A stretch of 64,000 nt of DNA from Variovorax sp. WS11 (GTDB lineage Bacteria; Pseudomonadota; Gammaproteobacteria; Burkholderiales; Burkholderiaceae_C): contig NZ_JAAGOW010000003.1 in the NCBI RefSeq assembly GCF_010499245.1, positions 186,001-250,000 of the forward strand, given 5' to 3'. How positions within the stretch are numbered: position 1 is the stretch's first letter; each line of letters opens with the position of its first letter. The notes beneath the pieces are model-generated. The model was not told the origin of the DNA, did not search any database, and worked only from the letters and a program-made list of their open reading frames with translations. Below are positions 9,124 through 17,350 of the stretch, piece after piece. Position numbers and translations under genes: made by a program.

Positions 9124-10898
9124 GCCGCCTCCTCCACCTTGAAGCGCGCACCGTTGGCCGCAGCCTTGAAGGGCTCGATGCCCACGCGGCGCAGCGCGTC
9201 GATGAAGGTCTCGCCGGCTTGCCGGGTGTCGCGGTAGGTGTTGAGCACCGCCTCGATGACCTCGGGCACCTCGGCCGCCGAGAAAGAGGGGCCGACCACC
9301 TTGCCCGGCTGCGCCGCGCCCGACAACGCCGAGCCGTCGGAGCCGCCCAGCGTGACCTGGTACCACTCCTTGCCGTCCTTGTCGACGCCGAGGATGCCGA
9401 TGTGGCCGCTGTGGTGGTGGCCGCAAGAATTGATGCAACCGCTGATGTGCAGGTCGATCTCGCCCAGGTCGTCGAGCTCGTCCAGGTCCTGGTAGCGCTC
9501 GGTGATCGCCTCGGCGATCGGGATCGAGCGCGCATTGGCCAGCGCGCAGAAGTCGCCGCCGGGGCAGGCGATCATGTCGGTCAGGAGGTGCACGTTGGCG
9601 CTGGCGAAGCCGGCCTCGCGGGCGGCGAGCCACAGCGCGTGCAGGTCCTCGGCATGCACCCAGGGCAGGAGCAGGTTCTGGTCGTGCGTGACACGGGCCT
9701 CGCCGGCCGAGAAGCGGTCGGCCAGCCGGGCCGCCGTGTCGAGCTGGTCGGCCGAGGCGTCGCCGGGCGCCTGCCCGATGCGCTTGAAGGACAGCGTGAC
9801 CGCGCGCAGCGCCGGGTTCTTGTGCGGCGCCACGTTGCGCTGCAGCCAGCGCGCGAACATCACGTCGTCGGCGGCCTGCGCGCGCAACTCTGAATCGGTC
9901 TGCTCGGCGCTCTGGAACACGCGGGTCGCGAGCTGGGGCGGCACGAAGGAGGCCGCCACGCGGTCGAACTCGTCCTGCGGGATGGTGTGCGGCGCGCCGT
10001 CGTGCTCGAGGATCTGCTTGTATTCGGCCTCGACGTCGTCGATGTAGCGCTGGCCCTCGGCCTTCACCAGGATCTTGATACGCGCCTTGTACATGTTGTC
10101 GCGCCGGCCGTAGCGGTTGTAGACCCGCACCACGGCCTCGAGGTAATTCATGATCTGGTTCCAGGGCAGGAACTCGCGCAGCAAGGTGCCGATGATGGGC
10201 GTGCGGCCCATGCCGCCGCCCACCTGCACGCGGAAGCCCAGCTCGCCGGCCTCGTTCTTCAGCAGCTTCAGGCCGACGTCGTGCCAGCCGGTGGCGGCAC
10301 GGTCCTCGGCGGCGCCGGTGATCGCGATCTTGAACTTGCGCGGCAGGAAGGCGAACTCCGGATGCAGCGTGCTCCACTGCCGCATGATCTCGGCAAAGGG
10401 GCGCGGATCGGCGGCCTCGTCGACCGCGATGCCAGCGCGCTCGTCGCTGGTGATGTTGCGGATGCAGTTGCCGCTGGTCTGGATGCCGTGCATGTCGACC
10501 GAGGCCAGCAGGTCCATCACGTCGGCCGACTTGGACAGCGGAATCCAGTTGTACTGCACGTTCTGGCGCGTGGTGAAGTGGCCGTAGTGCGTGGGCAGCT
10601 TGTGCGTGCCGAGCAGGCCTTGGGTTTTCTGCGCGGTCTTGTAGACCTCGGCCTCGGGCTCGTCGTATTCGCGCGCGATGCGCGCCAGCACCCGCAGTTG
10701 GGCGCTCGAGAGTTCGCCGTAGGGCACCGCCACGCGCAGCATCGGCGCGTAGCGCTGCACGTACCAGCCGTTCTGCAGGCGCAGCGGCCGGAATTCGTCT
10801 TCGGCGAGCTTGCCGGTTTGCCAGCGTTCGAGCTGGTCGCGAAATTGCGCCGCGCGCTGGTGCACGAACTGGCGATCGAAATCTGTGTATTGGTACAT
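9120..10898 (-). CDS. cysI: Nitrite/sulfite reductase hemoprotein (assimilatory sulfite reductase)
   Basis: This 592-residue siroheme/[4Fe-4S] reductase does the six-electron reduction of sulfite to sulfide in the cytoplasm. It has the duplicated ferredoxin-like and siroheme-binding halves of the family; QTSGNCIRN is the first signature, and the cluster-binding cysteines are in CPGGDFC (about 445 and 451) and GCINSCGHH (about 487 and 491). No cysJ flavoprotein is present; ferredoxin and its reductase lie at the other end of the operon. The start at 10898 begins MYQYTDFD. Nitrite reduction cannot be ruled out from sequence alone, but the cysHDN context favours sulfite. Confidence 0.95.
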   Translation of the reverse strand: MYQYTDFDRQFVHQRAAQFRDQLERWQTGKLAEDEFRPLRLQNGWYVQRYAPMLRVAVPYGELSSAQLRVLARIAREYDEPEAEVYKTAQKTQGLLGTHKLPTHYGHFTTRQNVQYNWIPLSKSADVMDLLASVDMHGIQTSGNCIRNITSDERAGIAVDEAADPRPFAEIMRQWSTLHPEFAFLPRKFKIAITGAAEDRAATGWHDVGLKLLKNEAGELGFRVQVGGGMGRTPIIGTLLREFLPWNQIMNYLEAVVRVYNRYGRRDNMYKARIKILVKAEGQRYIDDVEAEYKQILEHDGAPHTIPQDEFDRVAASFVPPQLATRVFQSAEQTDSELRAQAADDVMFARWLQRNVAPHKNPALRAVTLSFKRIGQAPGDASADQLDTAARLADRFSAGEARVTHDQNLLLPWVHAEDLHALWLAAREAGFASANVHLLTDMIACPGGDFCALANARSIPIAEAITERYQDLDELDDLGEIDLHISGCINSCGHHHSGHIGILGVDKDGKEWYQVTLGGSDGSALSGAAQPGKVVGPSFSAAEVPEVIEAVLNTYRDTRQAGETFIDALRRVGIEPFKAAANGARFKVEEAA

Positions 10899-11010
10899 CG
10901 TGTTTTTCTGCTGCTGGAAGGCGTGCGTCCACGGCCCTGTCAACGTGAGCCGGGACTTTAGAAGCGCGCCTTATGGAAACAAACTATTTTTTGGTTCGCG
11001 CTTTATGCGG

Positions 11011-11073
11011 ATAAGCATATTCACAAGCATTCATGCGGGTTGCGGGGCGATGGAATGCTTATTCGGGATAAGG
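11011..11073 (-). promoter_or_regulatory. Candidate sulfur-regulator binding region upstream of cysI
   Basis: The AT-rich island lies in the 232-bp gap between the MFS gene and cysI, which otherwise shows nothing coding. It contains ATAAGCAT at 11011-11018 and again in inverted orientation at 11055-11062, and TTAT-N4-ATAA at 11003-11014. On the minus strand CCTTATCCCGAATAA runs from 11073 to 11059. The first 13 bases of that run match, apart from one position, an element upstream of the sulfonate/sulfate-binding gene cluster (22775). A CysB-type LysR site is the natural interpretation, but this is inferred. Confidence 0.45.
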
Positions 11074-11130
11074 CCGAAGGCGGTGCAGCCGCCCGCGGCG
11101 CGCGGGTCGCGCCTCGAACACCAACTGATT

Positions 11131-12747
11131 CTAGGAAGCGCTGCCGTGGCTTGCACCGAGCGCGTCCTGGATGTCCTCCAGCCCGCGTCCGCGCGTCTCG
11201 ATCCCGCTGCGCACCAGCATCACCGCCGCCACCGCCATCGGCACCGCGATCAGCAGGGCCGAGACGGCGAAATGGCCGAACACGCCCAGCACGCCGAAGC
11301 CCGCGCCCAGGATGCCGCCGAACTTGGAGCCGGCCGCCACCACGCCGGAGCCAGTGCCGCGCAGGTGGACCGGGTAGATCTCCGCGGCGTAGGGGATCAG
11401 CATCGCGATCACCCCGCTGGAGCTCACCAGCAACAACGCGGTGGTCAGCACCATCGCGAGGCTGGACTGCACCCGCGCCAGCCCCAGGGCGAAGAAGAGC
11501 AGCAGCGTCGCGGCCGTGAGCGCGATGAACAGCACCAGCGCCTTGATGCTGCTCCAGCGGTGGTAAAGCCAGATGACGATCGCGATGCCCGGCAGGGCCA
11601 GCAGGGCCGATCGCGCCAGCAGCGCGCTGGCGGCGGTGGCGTCCATGCCCATGCTGCCCAGGTTGGTCGGCAGCCACAGCAGGAAGCCGAAGTTCACCAG
11701 GCCCCAGGCCACGCCGCAGACCATCAGGCCCCAGGTGATGCGCGCGTGGCTGCCGCGCAGCAGTTGGCGGATGCCACCGGCCGGCGGTTCCTCCTCGGCC
11801 ACCACGGCGGCGGCGCCGGGCTGCCTGGCGCTCGCGGCTTCGGTGCCGGCGAAGCGCGCGAGCACCGCGCGTGCCTCGTCGTCGAGCCCCGCGTTGGCGA
11901 GGAAGCGCGGCGATTCGGGAATGTAGCGGCCCAGGAAGACGATCAGGAGCCCGGTCGGCAGGCCCAGCAGCCAGAGCGCGCGCCAGCTGAATTCCGGCAC
12001 CAGCAACGCCGCCGATCCGGCCGCCAGCAGGTAGCCGGCCGAGGTGCCGACGCCGCCCAACGCCACCAGCAGCCAGCCGCGGTGTGCGGCCGGCACGGTC
12101 TCGGCCATCAGCGTGAAGGTGATGGGCAGCAGCCCGCCGGCCGAGGCGCCCATCAAAAAGCACATGGCGAGGTTCCAGCCGAAGGCGGGCATCGCGCCGC
12201 AGATCGCGGTGCCGATGAACATCAATGCCGACAGCAGGATCGCCGCGCGGCGCCCGAACACATCGGCCATCCGGCCCCAGAGCACCGAGCCCACGGTGGT
12301 GCCGGTGAGCGCCACCAGCGCCAGCACGCCGGCGGTCTGCTTGCTGATTTCGTATTCCTTCGTCATGCCGGGCATCACGAAACCCAGCGTGGCGGGCTTG
12401 AGCACGTCCACCGCGAGGGCGATCACCAGCACGATCACCAGCTTCCAGTGCTCGCCGTTGAGCGGCACTCCGTCGGCCACATGGAACTGCAGGTGGCGGT
12501 CGCCGTGCAGGCTCTTCTTCATCTGCGCGATGCGCGGCATCAGGCCGTACATGGCCAGCAGCACGCCCAGCGGAATCATGGCCATGCCGGCGAGCATGGT
12601 GGCGTCCATCTCCATCCCCACCATCTGGTAGCCGGTGTGGCGGCCCATCATGAACATCGGCACGTGGGCCAGCACGCCGCCGATGATGGCGATGCAGCCG
12701 AGCCAGAAGGCGATGGGGTGGTGGAAGGAGAAGTTCTGGGGCTTCAT
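11131..12747 (-). CDS. MFS transporter (sugar/organic acid type)
   Basis: This 538-residue major facilitator has about 12 transmembrane helices. The MFS signature is seen after helix 2 of the core (LWGRMADVFGRRAAIL) and the sugar-porter-like IPESPRFL and HLRGTGSGV segments follow. An unusual N-terminal extension of about 110 residues holds two further hydrophobic segments and a His/Met-rich loop (HVPMFMMGRHTGYQMVGMEMD) before the core. The substrate is unknown. The start at 12747 is the only ATG before the first helix. It lies upstream of cysI on the same strand, but the 232-bp gap with regulatory motifs argues against one operon. Confidence 0.85.
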   Translation of the reverse strand: MKPQNFSFHHPIAFWLGCIAIIGGVLAHVPMFMMGRHTGYQMVGMEMDATMLAGMAMIPLGVLLAMYGLMPRIAQMKKSLHGDRHLQFHVADGVPLNGEHWKLVIVLVIALAVDVLKPATLGFVMPGMTKEYEISKQTAGVLALVALTGTTVGSVLWGRMADVFGRRAAILLSALMFIGTAICGAMPAFGWNLAMCFLMGASAGGLLPITFTLMAETVPAAHRGWLLVALGGVGTSAGYLLAAGSAALLVPEFSWRALWLLGLPTGLLIVFLGRYIPESPRFLANAGLDDEARAVLARFAGTEAASARQPGAAAVVAEEEPPAGGIRQLLRGSHARITWGLMVCGVAWGLVNFGFLLWLPTNLGSMGMDATAASALLARSALLALPGIAIVIWLYHRWSSIKALVLFIALTAATLLLFFALGLARVQSSLAMVLTTALLLVSSSGVIAMLIPYAAEIYPVHLRGTGSGVVAAGSKFGGILGAGFGVLGVFGHFAVSALLIAVPMAVAAVMLVRSGIETRGRGLEDIQDALGASHGSAS

Positions 12748-12797
12748 GCGTTATTTCGAGGACGGCGCTGCATGTTAGCGAAGGCCGCCGCCGCGGC

Positions 12798-13547
12798 TCA
12801 GCGGCACAGGCCCCAGCCGCCGACCTCGAGGTGGAAGTGATCCGCGTGCACGGCGTTGTAGTCGGGGCCGAGCACGCCGTCGAAGAAGCGGCAGGCGCCG
12901 GCGTGCGCATCGCGCAGGAAGAGCGCCTCGGCGTCGCCGTCCTCCCAATCGCGCCGCACGGTGATGCGCCGCCGGTCCTCGCGCACGAAGCCCGCGACGT
13001 CGAGCGCGTCCGCGGTCGCGTGGCGGCTGCGGCGGCCGCTCGTTCGAGCCTGGCCTTCGCCGGTGTTGATATCGCGACAGGCATAGCTGCCCAGGTGCTC
13101 CAGCGTCACGACGGGCATGCCGAGGCGCAGCACTGCCGCCGGCTGCAGCGCGTGGCGCTCCCACATCGCGAAGGACAGCGCGGCCCCGCAGCTCAGCACC
13201 GTCGGCGAAGACAGCGACATGCTCCGGCCGCTGCGCAGGCGCACCGCATTCTGGAAGCCGCAGCCGGGCCCGGTGCTGCGATCGGGGACCGTCTCGTACG
13301 CCAGGCCGGTGCCGGCCAGGGCAGCCAGGCAGCGTGCCGGGTCGCGGCGCGCGTGGCGGAGCTTGAAGCCGGTCAGCAGGTTGGGCTCGGCCGCCACGTC
13401 GAGCGGTGCCCACGGGTTGAAAGGTTCGGGAATCCGGATCGAGCCGCTGTGCAGGGCCCAGCCCAGCGAGAGCAGTGCCGCCAGCACGGCGATCCATGCC
13501 AGGCGGACGACGATGCGGCGAGCGCGGGAAGAGGAGGGGGCAGGCAC
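12798..13547 (-). CDS. Extensin-like C-terminal domain protein
   Basis: This 249-residue protein has one N-terminal membrane anchor (about 12-32) and an extensin-like C domain related to D-Ala-D-Ala-peptidase folds. Visible motifs are the Cys-rich GPGCGFQNAVRL, SCGAALSFAMWER, YACRDI, the R-HATADALDVAGF active-site region with HxxxxAxD, and the terminal HADHFHLEVGGWGLC. His and Asp in these positions suggest a zinc-dependent cell-wall hydrolase, though activity is unproven for the family. The start is a GTG at 13547. It is likely periplasmic and membrane-tethered. Confidence 0.85.
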   Translation of the reverse strand: MPAPSSSRARRIVVRLAWIAVLAALLSLGWALHSGSIRIPEPFNPWAPLDVAAEPNLLTGFKLRHARRDPARCLAALAGTGLAYETVPDRSTGPGCGFQNAVRLRSGRSMSLSSPTVLSCGAALSFAMWERHALQPAAVLRLGMPVVTLEHLGSYACRDINTGEGQARTSGRRSRHATADALDVAGFVREDRRRITVRRDWEDGDAEALFLRDAHAGACRFFDGVLGPDYNAVHADHFHLEVGGWGLCR

Positions 13548-13569
13548 GTCGCCCCAAGTCTAGGGGCGC

Positions 13570-14184
13570 CTAAAGGACGAAGTGCGCCACCGTCACGTAG
13601 TGGCTCGCCGTGCCCGCCAGCACGAACAGGTGCCAGGTGCCGTGCGCATGCCGCCAGCCCAGCGGGTTGCGATAGAACACCGTGCCCGCCGAGTACCACA
13701 GGGCGCCGACCAGCAGCCAGGCCAGCCCGGCACCGTCGAGCCGCTCGACCAGCGGCACCGCCGCCAGCACGCCCAGCCAGCCCATGCCCAGGTAGAGCGC
13801 CAGCGAAGGCGCCGGCGGCTCGCCCGGCCGCATCTCGCGCACGATGCCGAACAGGGCCGTGCCCCAGGCCGCGGCCAATAGCGCCCAGCCCCAGGCGCCC
13901 TGCAGTGTGACCAGGGCGAAGGGCGTGTAGCTGCCGGCGATCAGCAGGTAGATCGCGCAATGGTCCACCCGCTGCCAGAACAGCTTCGTGCGGCCGCGCG
14001 TGCTGTGGAAGAGGGTGGAGGCCCCGTACAGCGCCACCATCGACAGCCCGAACGCCAGGGCGCTCGCGGTCTTGGCCGGGTCGTTGCCGGGCATCGTCTT
14101 CGTCAGCAGCAGGGCGGAGCCGGCCGTGGCCAGCATCAGGCCGAGCAGGTGGCTGTAGCCGTTGAAGCGTTCGCCTTGGTACAT
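13570..14184 (-). CDS. Hemolysin III family (PAQR-type) membrane protein
   Basis: This 204-residue protein has seven transmembrane segments and the family's conserved residues: E5 and HLLG near the start, STLFHS at about 57-62, DHCAIYLLIAGSYTPF, and the C-terminal HGTWHLFVLAGTASHY. These His, Ser and Asp residues bind a metal in the PAQR/CREST hydrolase superfamily. Bacterial members are often called hemolysin III, but true hemolytic activity is rarely shown. The ATG at 14184 follows GAGGTGA, which fixes the start over an upstream frame extension. Confidence 0.9.
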   Translation of the reverse strand: MYQGERFNGYSHLLGLMLATAGSALLLTKTMPGNDPAKTASALAFGLSMVALYGASTLFHSTRGRTKLFWQRVDHCAIYLLIAGSYTPFALVTLQGAWGWALLAAAWGTALFGIVREMRPGEPPAPSLALYLGMGWLGVLAAVPLVERLDGAGLAWLLVGALWYSAGTVFYRNPLGWRHAHGTWHLFVLAGTASHYVTVAHFVL

Positions 14185-14414
14185 GGGGGTCACCTCAAAG
14201 GAATTGGGTCGAGTGGGCCGCGGCATTGCTGCGCCGTCATGACATCTGACAACGAACGTCGCGCCCGCACATCACCCGTTGGGCTTAGACGTACCCCATT
14301 CATGGGACCCCAAAAGTACTGGCCTTGCGGCTTGCCGCTGAGCGGGTCCCCGAGGGCGGCGAGGCGCGTGCCCTGGTGGCCGAGCTCGAAGCTCGCCTGG
14401 CGCAGGCGCGCGCC
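14185..14414. other. Non-coding gap, nothing recognised
   Basis: This 230-bp gap lies between the hemolysin III start and the argO stop. I see no convincing gene, hairpin with a T-run, or repeat. The first part should hold the promoter for the hemolysin III gene. Confidence 0.5.
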
Positions 14415-15059
14415 TCAGCGCAGCAGCAGCGCAGACAGCCCCTGGCCCGCCAGCAGCCCGCCCAGCAGCAGCATCACGGAGCCCACGAAGGCATCGAGCC
14501 AGCGCCAGGCGGCCGGCTGCGCGAAAAGCGGCGCCAGCAGGCGGGCGCCGATGCCCAGCGTCACGAACCAGCCCGCGCTGGCCAGCGCGCTGCCGGCGAT
14601 GAAGGCGGCCTTGCCGGCGCCGGGCTGCTGCGCGCCGACGGCGCCGACCAGCAGCACGGTGTCGACATACACATGCGGGTTGAGCAGGGTGAAGGCTGCC
14701 GTTTGCGCCATCACGCGCGGGAGCGGACTGGCGCCGCCGCCGGCCCGCGCCGCATGCAGCGCGCCGGGGTTCAGCGCGCGCCGCCAGGCCAGGGCCGCAT
14801 GGGCGAGGAGGAACAGGGCGCCGCCGAGGGTCAGCAGGGGGGCCAGCGCCGGCAGGCTGTCGAGCACCCGGCCCATCCCGAGCACGCCGACCGCGACCAG
14901 GAGCGCATCGGCCACCGCGCAGAACAGGACCACCGGCAGCACGTGCTCGCGCCGCAGGCCCTGGCGCAGCACGAAGGCGTTCTGCGCGCCGATGGCGACG
15001 ATCAGGCCCAGGCTCAGGGCGAATCCGGTGGTGAAGGAGGGAAGGAAGAAGCGATCCAT
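14415..15059 (-). CDS. argO: LysE/ArgO family amino-acid exporter
   Basis: This 214-residue inner-membrane exporter of basic amino acids has about six hydrophobic helices, with the LysE signature GAQNAFVLRQGLRREH at about 24-39 and LLNPHVYVDTVLL at about 125-137. It is transcribed divergently from an ArgP/LysG-type LysR gene, the classic arrangement in which the regulator activates the exporter when lysine or arginine accumulates. Export of arginine versus lysine cannot be decided; the symbol follows the regulator context. Confidence 0.9.
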   Translation of the reverse strand: MDRFFLPSFTTGFALSLGLIVAIGAQNAFVLRQGLRREHVLPVVLFCAVADALLVAVGVLGMGRVLDSLPALAPLLTLGGALFLLAHAALAWRRALNPGALHAARAGGGASPLPRVMAQTAAFTLLNPHVYVDTVLLVGAVGAQQPGAGKAAFIAGSALASAGWFVTLGIGARLLAPLFAQPAAWRWLDAFVGSVMLLLGGLLAGQGLSALLLR

Positions 15060-15129
15060 GCGCCGATCATTGGCGCTGCTGCAAAATCAGTCCAGTTAAC
15101 TTATCTGCGGCTGCATTAGGAATACTTCA
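15060..15129. promoter_or_regulatory. Divergent argO/argP promoter region
   Basis: This 70-bp intergenic region separates two divergent starts. It holds the AT-rich stretch GTTAACTTATC and, adjacent to the argP start, ATTAGGAATACTTCATT, a plausible site for the LysR regulator and for overlapping promoters. No exact T-N11-A palindrome stands out. Confidence 0.4.
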
Positions 15130-16029
15130 TTGCTCGACTACCTTTCCCTCTCGGCCGTCGCGCAGGTTGTGCGCGAGGGCAGCTTCGAGCGCGCCGCGCG
15201 CGCCCTGCATGTCACGCCCTCGGCGGTGTCGCAGCGCGTCAAGCAGTTGGAGGACCGGCTGGGCCTCGCGCTCATCGTGCGCGGCACGCCTTGCGTCGCG
15301 ACCGAGGCGGGCGCCTGGCTGTGCCGCCACGTGGAGCAGGTCGGCATGCTCGAGCGCGAGTTGCACAGCGCCCTGCCGGCTCTCGGCGCGCTCGATGCGG
15401 GCGATCAGCGCGTGACCCTGCGCGTCGCCGTCAACGCCGACAGCCTGGGAACCTGGCTCATGCCCGCCATCGCGGCCTTCGGCGCGCGCGAGCCGGCCCT
15501 GGTGGACCTGAGCATCGACGACGAGACGCACACGGCCGAATGGCTGCGCACCGGAGCCGTGCTCGCCGCCGTGACCGCCAGCCCCAAGCCCGGCCAGGGC
15601 TGCCGGAGCGTGCCGCTGGGCCGCATGCGCTATCGCGCGACGGCGAGCCCTGATTTCAAGAAGAAGTACTTCGCGCGCGGCGTGACGGCGAAGGCCCTGG
15701 CCGAGGCGCCGAGCCTGGCCTTCAGCCGCAAGGACAAGCTGCAGGCCCAGTGGCTGCAGGCCGTGTGCGGCGAGGCGGTGGAGGTGCCGCGGCACTGGCT
15801 CCCCTCGACCCAGGCCTTCGTGGCCGCGAGCGTGGCCGGCGTGGGCTGGGGCATGAACCCCGCGACGCTGGTGGAGCCGCACCTGCGCGACGGCAGCCTG
15901 GTCGAGCTGGTTCGCGGCGCCGACCTGCAGGTGCCGCTGTACTGGCACCACGTGCGGCTGAAGATCCCGATGCTGGAGCGGCTCACGCAGGACGTGGTGG
16001 CGGCTGCGCGCGAGGGGCTGGAGCCCTGA
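15130..16029 (+). CDS. argP: LysR-family regulator ArgP/LysG type
   Basis: This 299-residue LysR regulator has an N-terminal winged helix-turn-helix (GSFERAARALHVTPSAVSQRVKQLEDRLG, about 17-45) and a co-inducer domain. Features such as DYLSLSAVAQVVREGSF and IVRGTPC match ArgP/IciA proteins, which sense lysine and arginine and control the exporter argO. The start is a TTG at 15130, the only sensible one for the family's N-terminus. Because it sits within the argO promoter region, autoregulation is likely. Confidence 0.92.
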   Translation: MLDYLSLSAVAQVVREGSFERAARALHVTPSAVSQRVKQLEDRLGLALIVRGTPCVATEAGAWLCRHVEQVGMLERELHSALPALGALDAGDQRVTLRVAVNADSLGTWLMPAIAAFGAREPALVDLSIDDETHTAEWLRTGAVLAAVTASPKPGQGCRSVPLGRMRYRATASPDFKKKYFARGVTAKALAEAPSLAFSRKDKLQAQWLQAVCGEAVEVPRHWLPSTQAFVAASVAGVGWGMNPATLVEPHLRDGSLVELVRGADLQVPLYWHHVRLKIPMLERLTQDVVAAAREGLEP

Positions 16030-16333
16030 GACGCGCTCAAGCCTTCTTCAGGGCCACCAGTGCCGGACGGTGACGGCGATCACCCGCGCCGCCTGGCTGC
16101 GCAGATCGCGGGCCGGCGCGGGCAGCGGCGGCCCGCGCCGTGGCGGGGGAGGGGGAATCAGGAAAAGATGCCGGGCCCGCGCCGGTGCACAGGCGGGGGA
16201 TGGAGGTGTGCATGCCGGGGTGCCTTGGATTTTTTCTCGGGAAGGCAGGGCATCTTAGCTGTATAAAAATACAGTGTCATGACAGCCTCCTGCCAAACCC
16301 CCATCCGGCTCGGAAGAAGAGCGCCGGCCGTCC
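16030..16333. other. 304-bp gap without a supported gene; contains a LexA box
   Basis: No supported gene lies between the convergent ends of argP and the transglutaminase gene. Short frames exist on both strands but have no recognisable product or consistent ribosome site. The region is GC-rich to about 16225, then changes to AT-rich sequence with a T6 run at about 16230 and the palindrome at 16259-16274. Confidence 0.6.
16259..16274. promoter_or_regulatory. Perfect LexA (SOS) box CTGTATAAAAATACAG
   Basis: The site matches CTGT-N8-ACAG exactly with an AT-only core, the consensus bound by LexA in beta- and gammaproteobacteria. No SOS gene flanks it: argP ends 230 bp to the left on the plus strand and a transglutaminase gene ends 60 bp to the right on the minus strand. 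A target may be an unrecognised small gene or RNA, or the original target may have been lost. Confidence 0.6.
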
Positions 16334-17233
16334 TCATCCGGCGCTGCGCCGCACCTGCACCGTCGCCTCCAGGCCCTCGTAGGCCTCGGGCTTGCCGAAC
16401 CAGCTCCCGCTGATGGGCGCCGCCAGCGACGGATCGCGCGCCACGCCCACGCGGATGAGCAGGCCGCTGCCCATCAACAGGTTGTTGGTGGGATCGAAGG
16501 CCACCCAGCCGGCGCCGGGCAGGTAGGCGTGCAGCCAGGCGTGCGTGGCGCCCGCGCCGGTGATCGTCTCGCCCGGCGCGGCTGTGTCGCCATCGAGCGC
16601 CGAGTCGTAGAGATAGCCCGAGACGAAGCGCGTCGCCACGCCGAGCCGGCGCGCCGCCTCCATCATCAGCAGCGCGTAGTCGCGGCAGCTGCCGCTGCCC
16701 AGCGCCAGCGTCTCCAGCGGCGTCTGCGTGCCTTCCTCGTCGCGTGACGTGTACTTCAGGCTGTGGCCTATGTGGGCGTTCATGCGGGTCAGGACCTCGA
16801 GCGTCCCGTTGGGCTTGTCGACGTGCAGAAACTGGTGGGCCCAGCGGATCAGCGTGCCTTCCGGGTCGTCGTGGTGCGGGCGCAGGTAGTGTTCCAGGTC
16901 CAGCCGCTCCTGCACCGAGTAGGCGAAGGGCAGGTACTCGGCGGCCGGCTCCAGCGTGAGCAGGTCCGGCGGCGCCGGCACATGTTCGATGGTGAAGGAG
17001 CACACGATGCGCAGCTCGGTCGCCTCGCCCATCGGCTGCACCAGCGCGATCGAGTTGGAGTAGGGGTCCTGGATCATGCGCACGTGCGCCTCGGGGCTGA
17101 TCTGCAGGTCGGTGGCGAGCACGCGCAGGTCATGGCTGTCGCGCGGCCTGAACATCACGCGGTGCAGGCCGAAGCGCACCGGCGCCTTGTAGCGGTAGAC
17201 CGTGGTGTGGGTGATGTCGTAGCGGATGGTCAT
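16334..17233 (-). CDS. Transglutaminase-like family protein
   Basis: This 299-residue protein has an N-terminal beta-rich domain (about 1-120, beginning MTIRYDITHTTVYRY) and a transglutaminase-like core. The Cys-His-Asp triad is visible as SGSCRDYALLMMEAAR (Cys about 178), THAWLHAYLPG (His) and AFDPTNN (Asp). Bacterial members are cysteine peptidases or cross-linking enzymes of unknown substrate, often near alpha-E and circularly permuted ATP-grasp genes, which are absent here. No signal peptide is seen. The ATG at 17233 matches the family's N-terminus. Confidence 0.88.
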   Translation of the reverse strand: MTIRYDITHTTVYRYKAPVRFGLHRVMFRPRDSHDLRVLATDLQISPEAHVRMIQDPYSNSIALVQPMGEATELRIVCSFTIEHVPAPPDLLTLEPAAEYLPFAYSVQERLDLEHYLRPHHDDPEGTLIRWAHQFLHVDKPNGTLEVLTRMNAHIGHSLKYTSRDEEGTQTPLETLALGSGSCRDYALLMMEAARRLGVATRFVSGYLYDSALDGDTAAPGETITGAGATHAWLHAYLPGAGWVAFDPTNNLLMGSGLLIRVGVARDPSLAAPISGSWFGKPEAYEGLEATVQVRRSAG

Positions 17234-17350
17234 GGCGGATTTGTCTAGCCTCGATTGAGGAGGTCTCTTCCGTTCGGAGGACGCTGCTGTGCCGAAAGGC
17301 ACATTGTCGCGGCAGCGCACCTTCCTAGACTGGACTGTGAAGGGGGCCGC

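Noticed and set aside
10810..12840. Plus-strand frame opposite the MFS gene
   Set aside because: Antisense to a certain membrane protein; it reads as His/Gln/Arg-rich repeats typical of shadow frames.
16140..16382. Short plus-strand frame over the LexA box
   Set aside because: The LexA box lies inside it, it has no ribosome site, and it runs into the 3' end of the transglutaminase gene. Not convincing as the SOS target.
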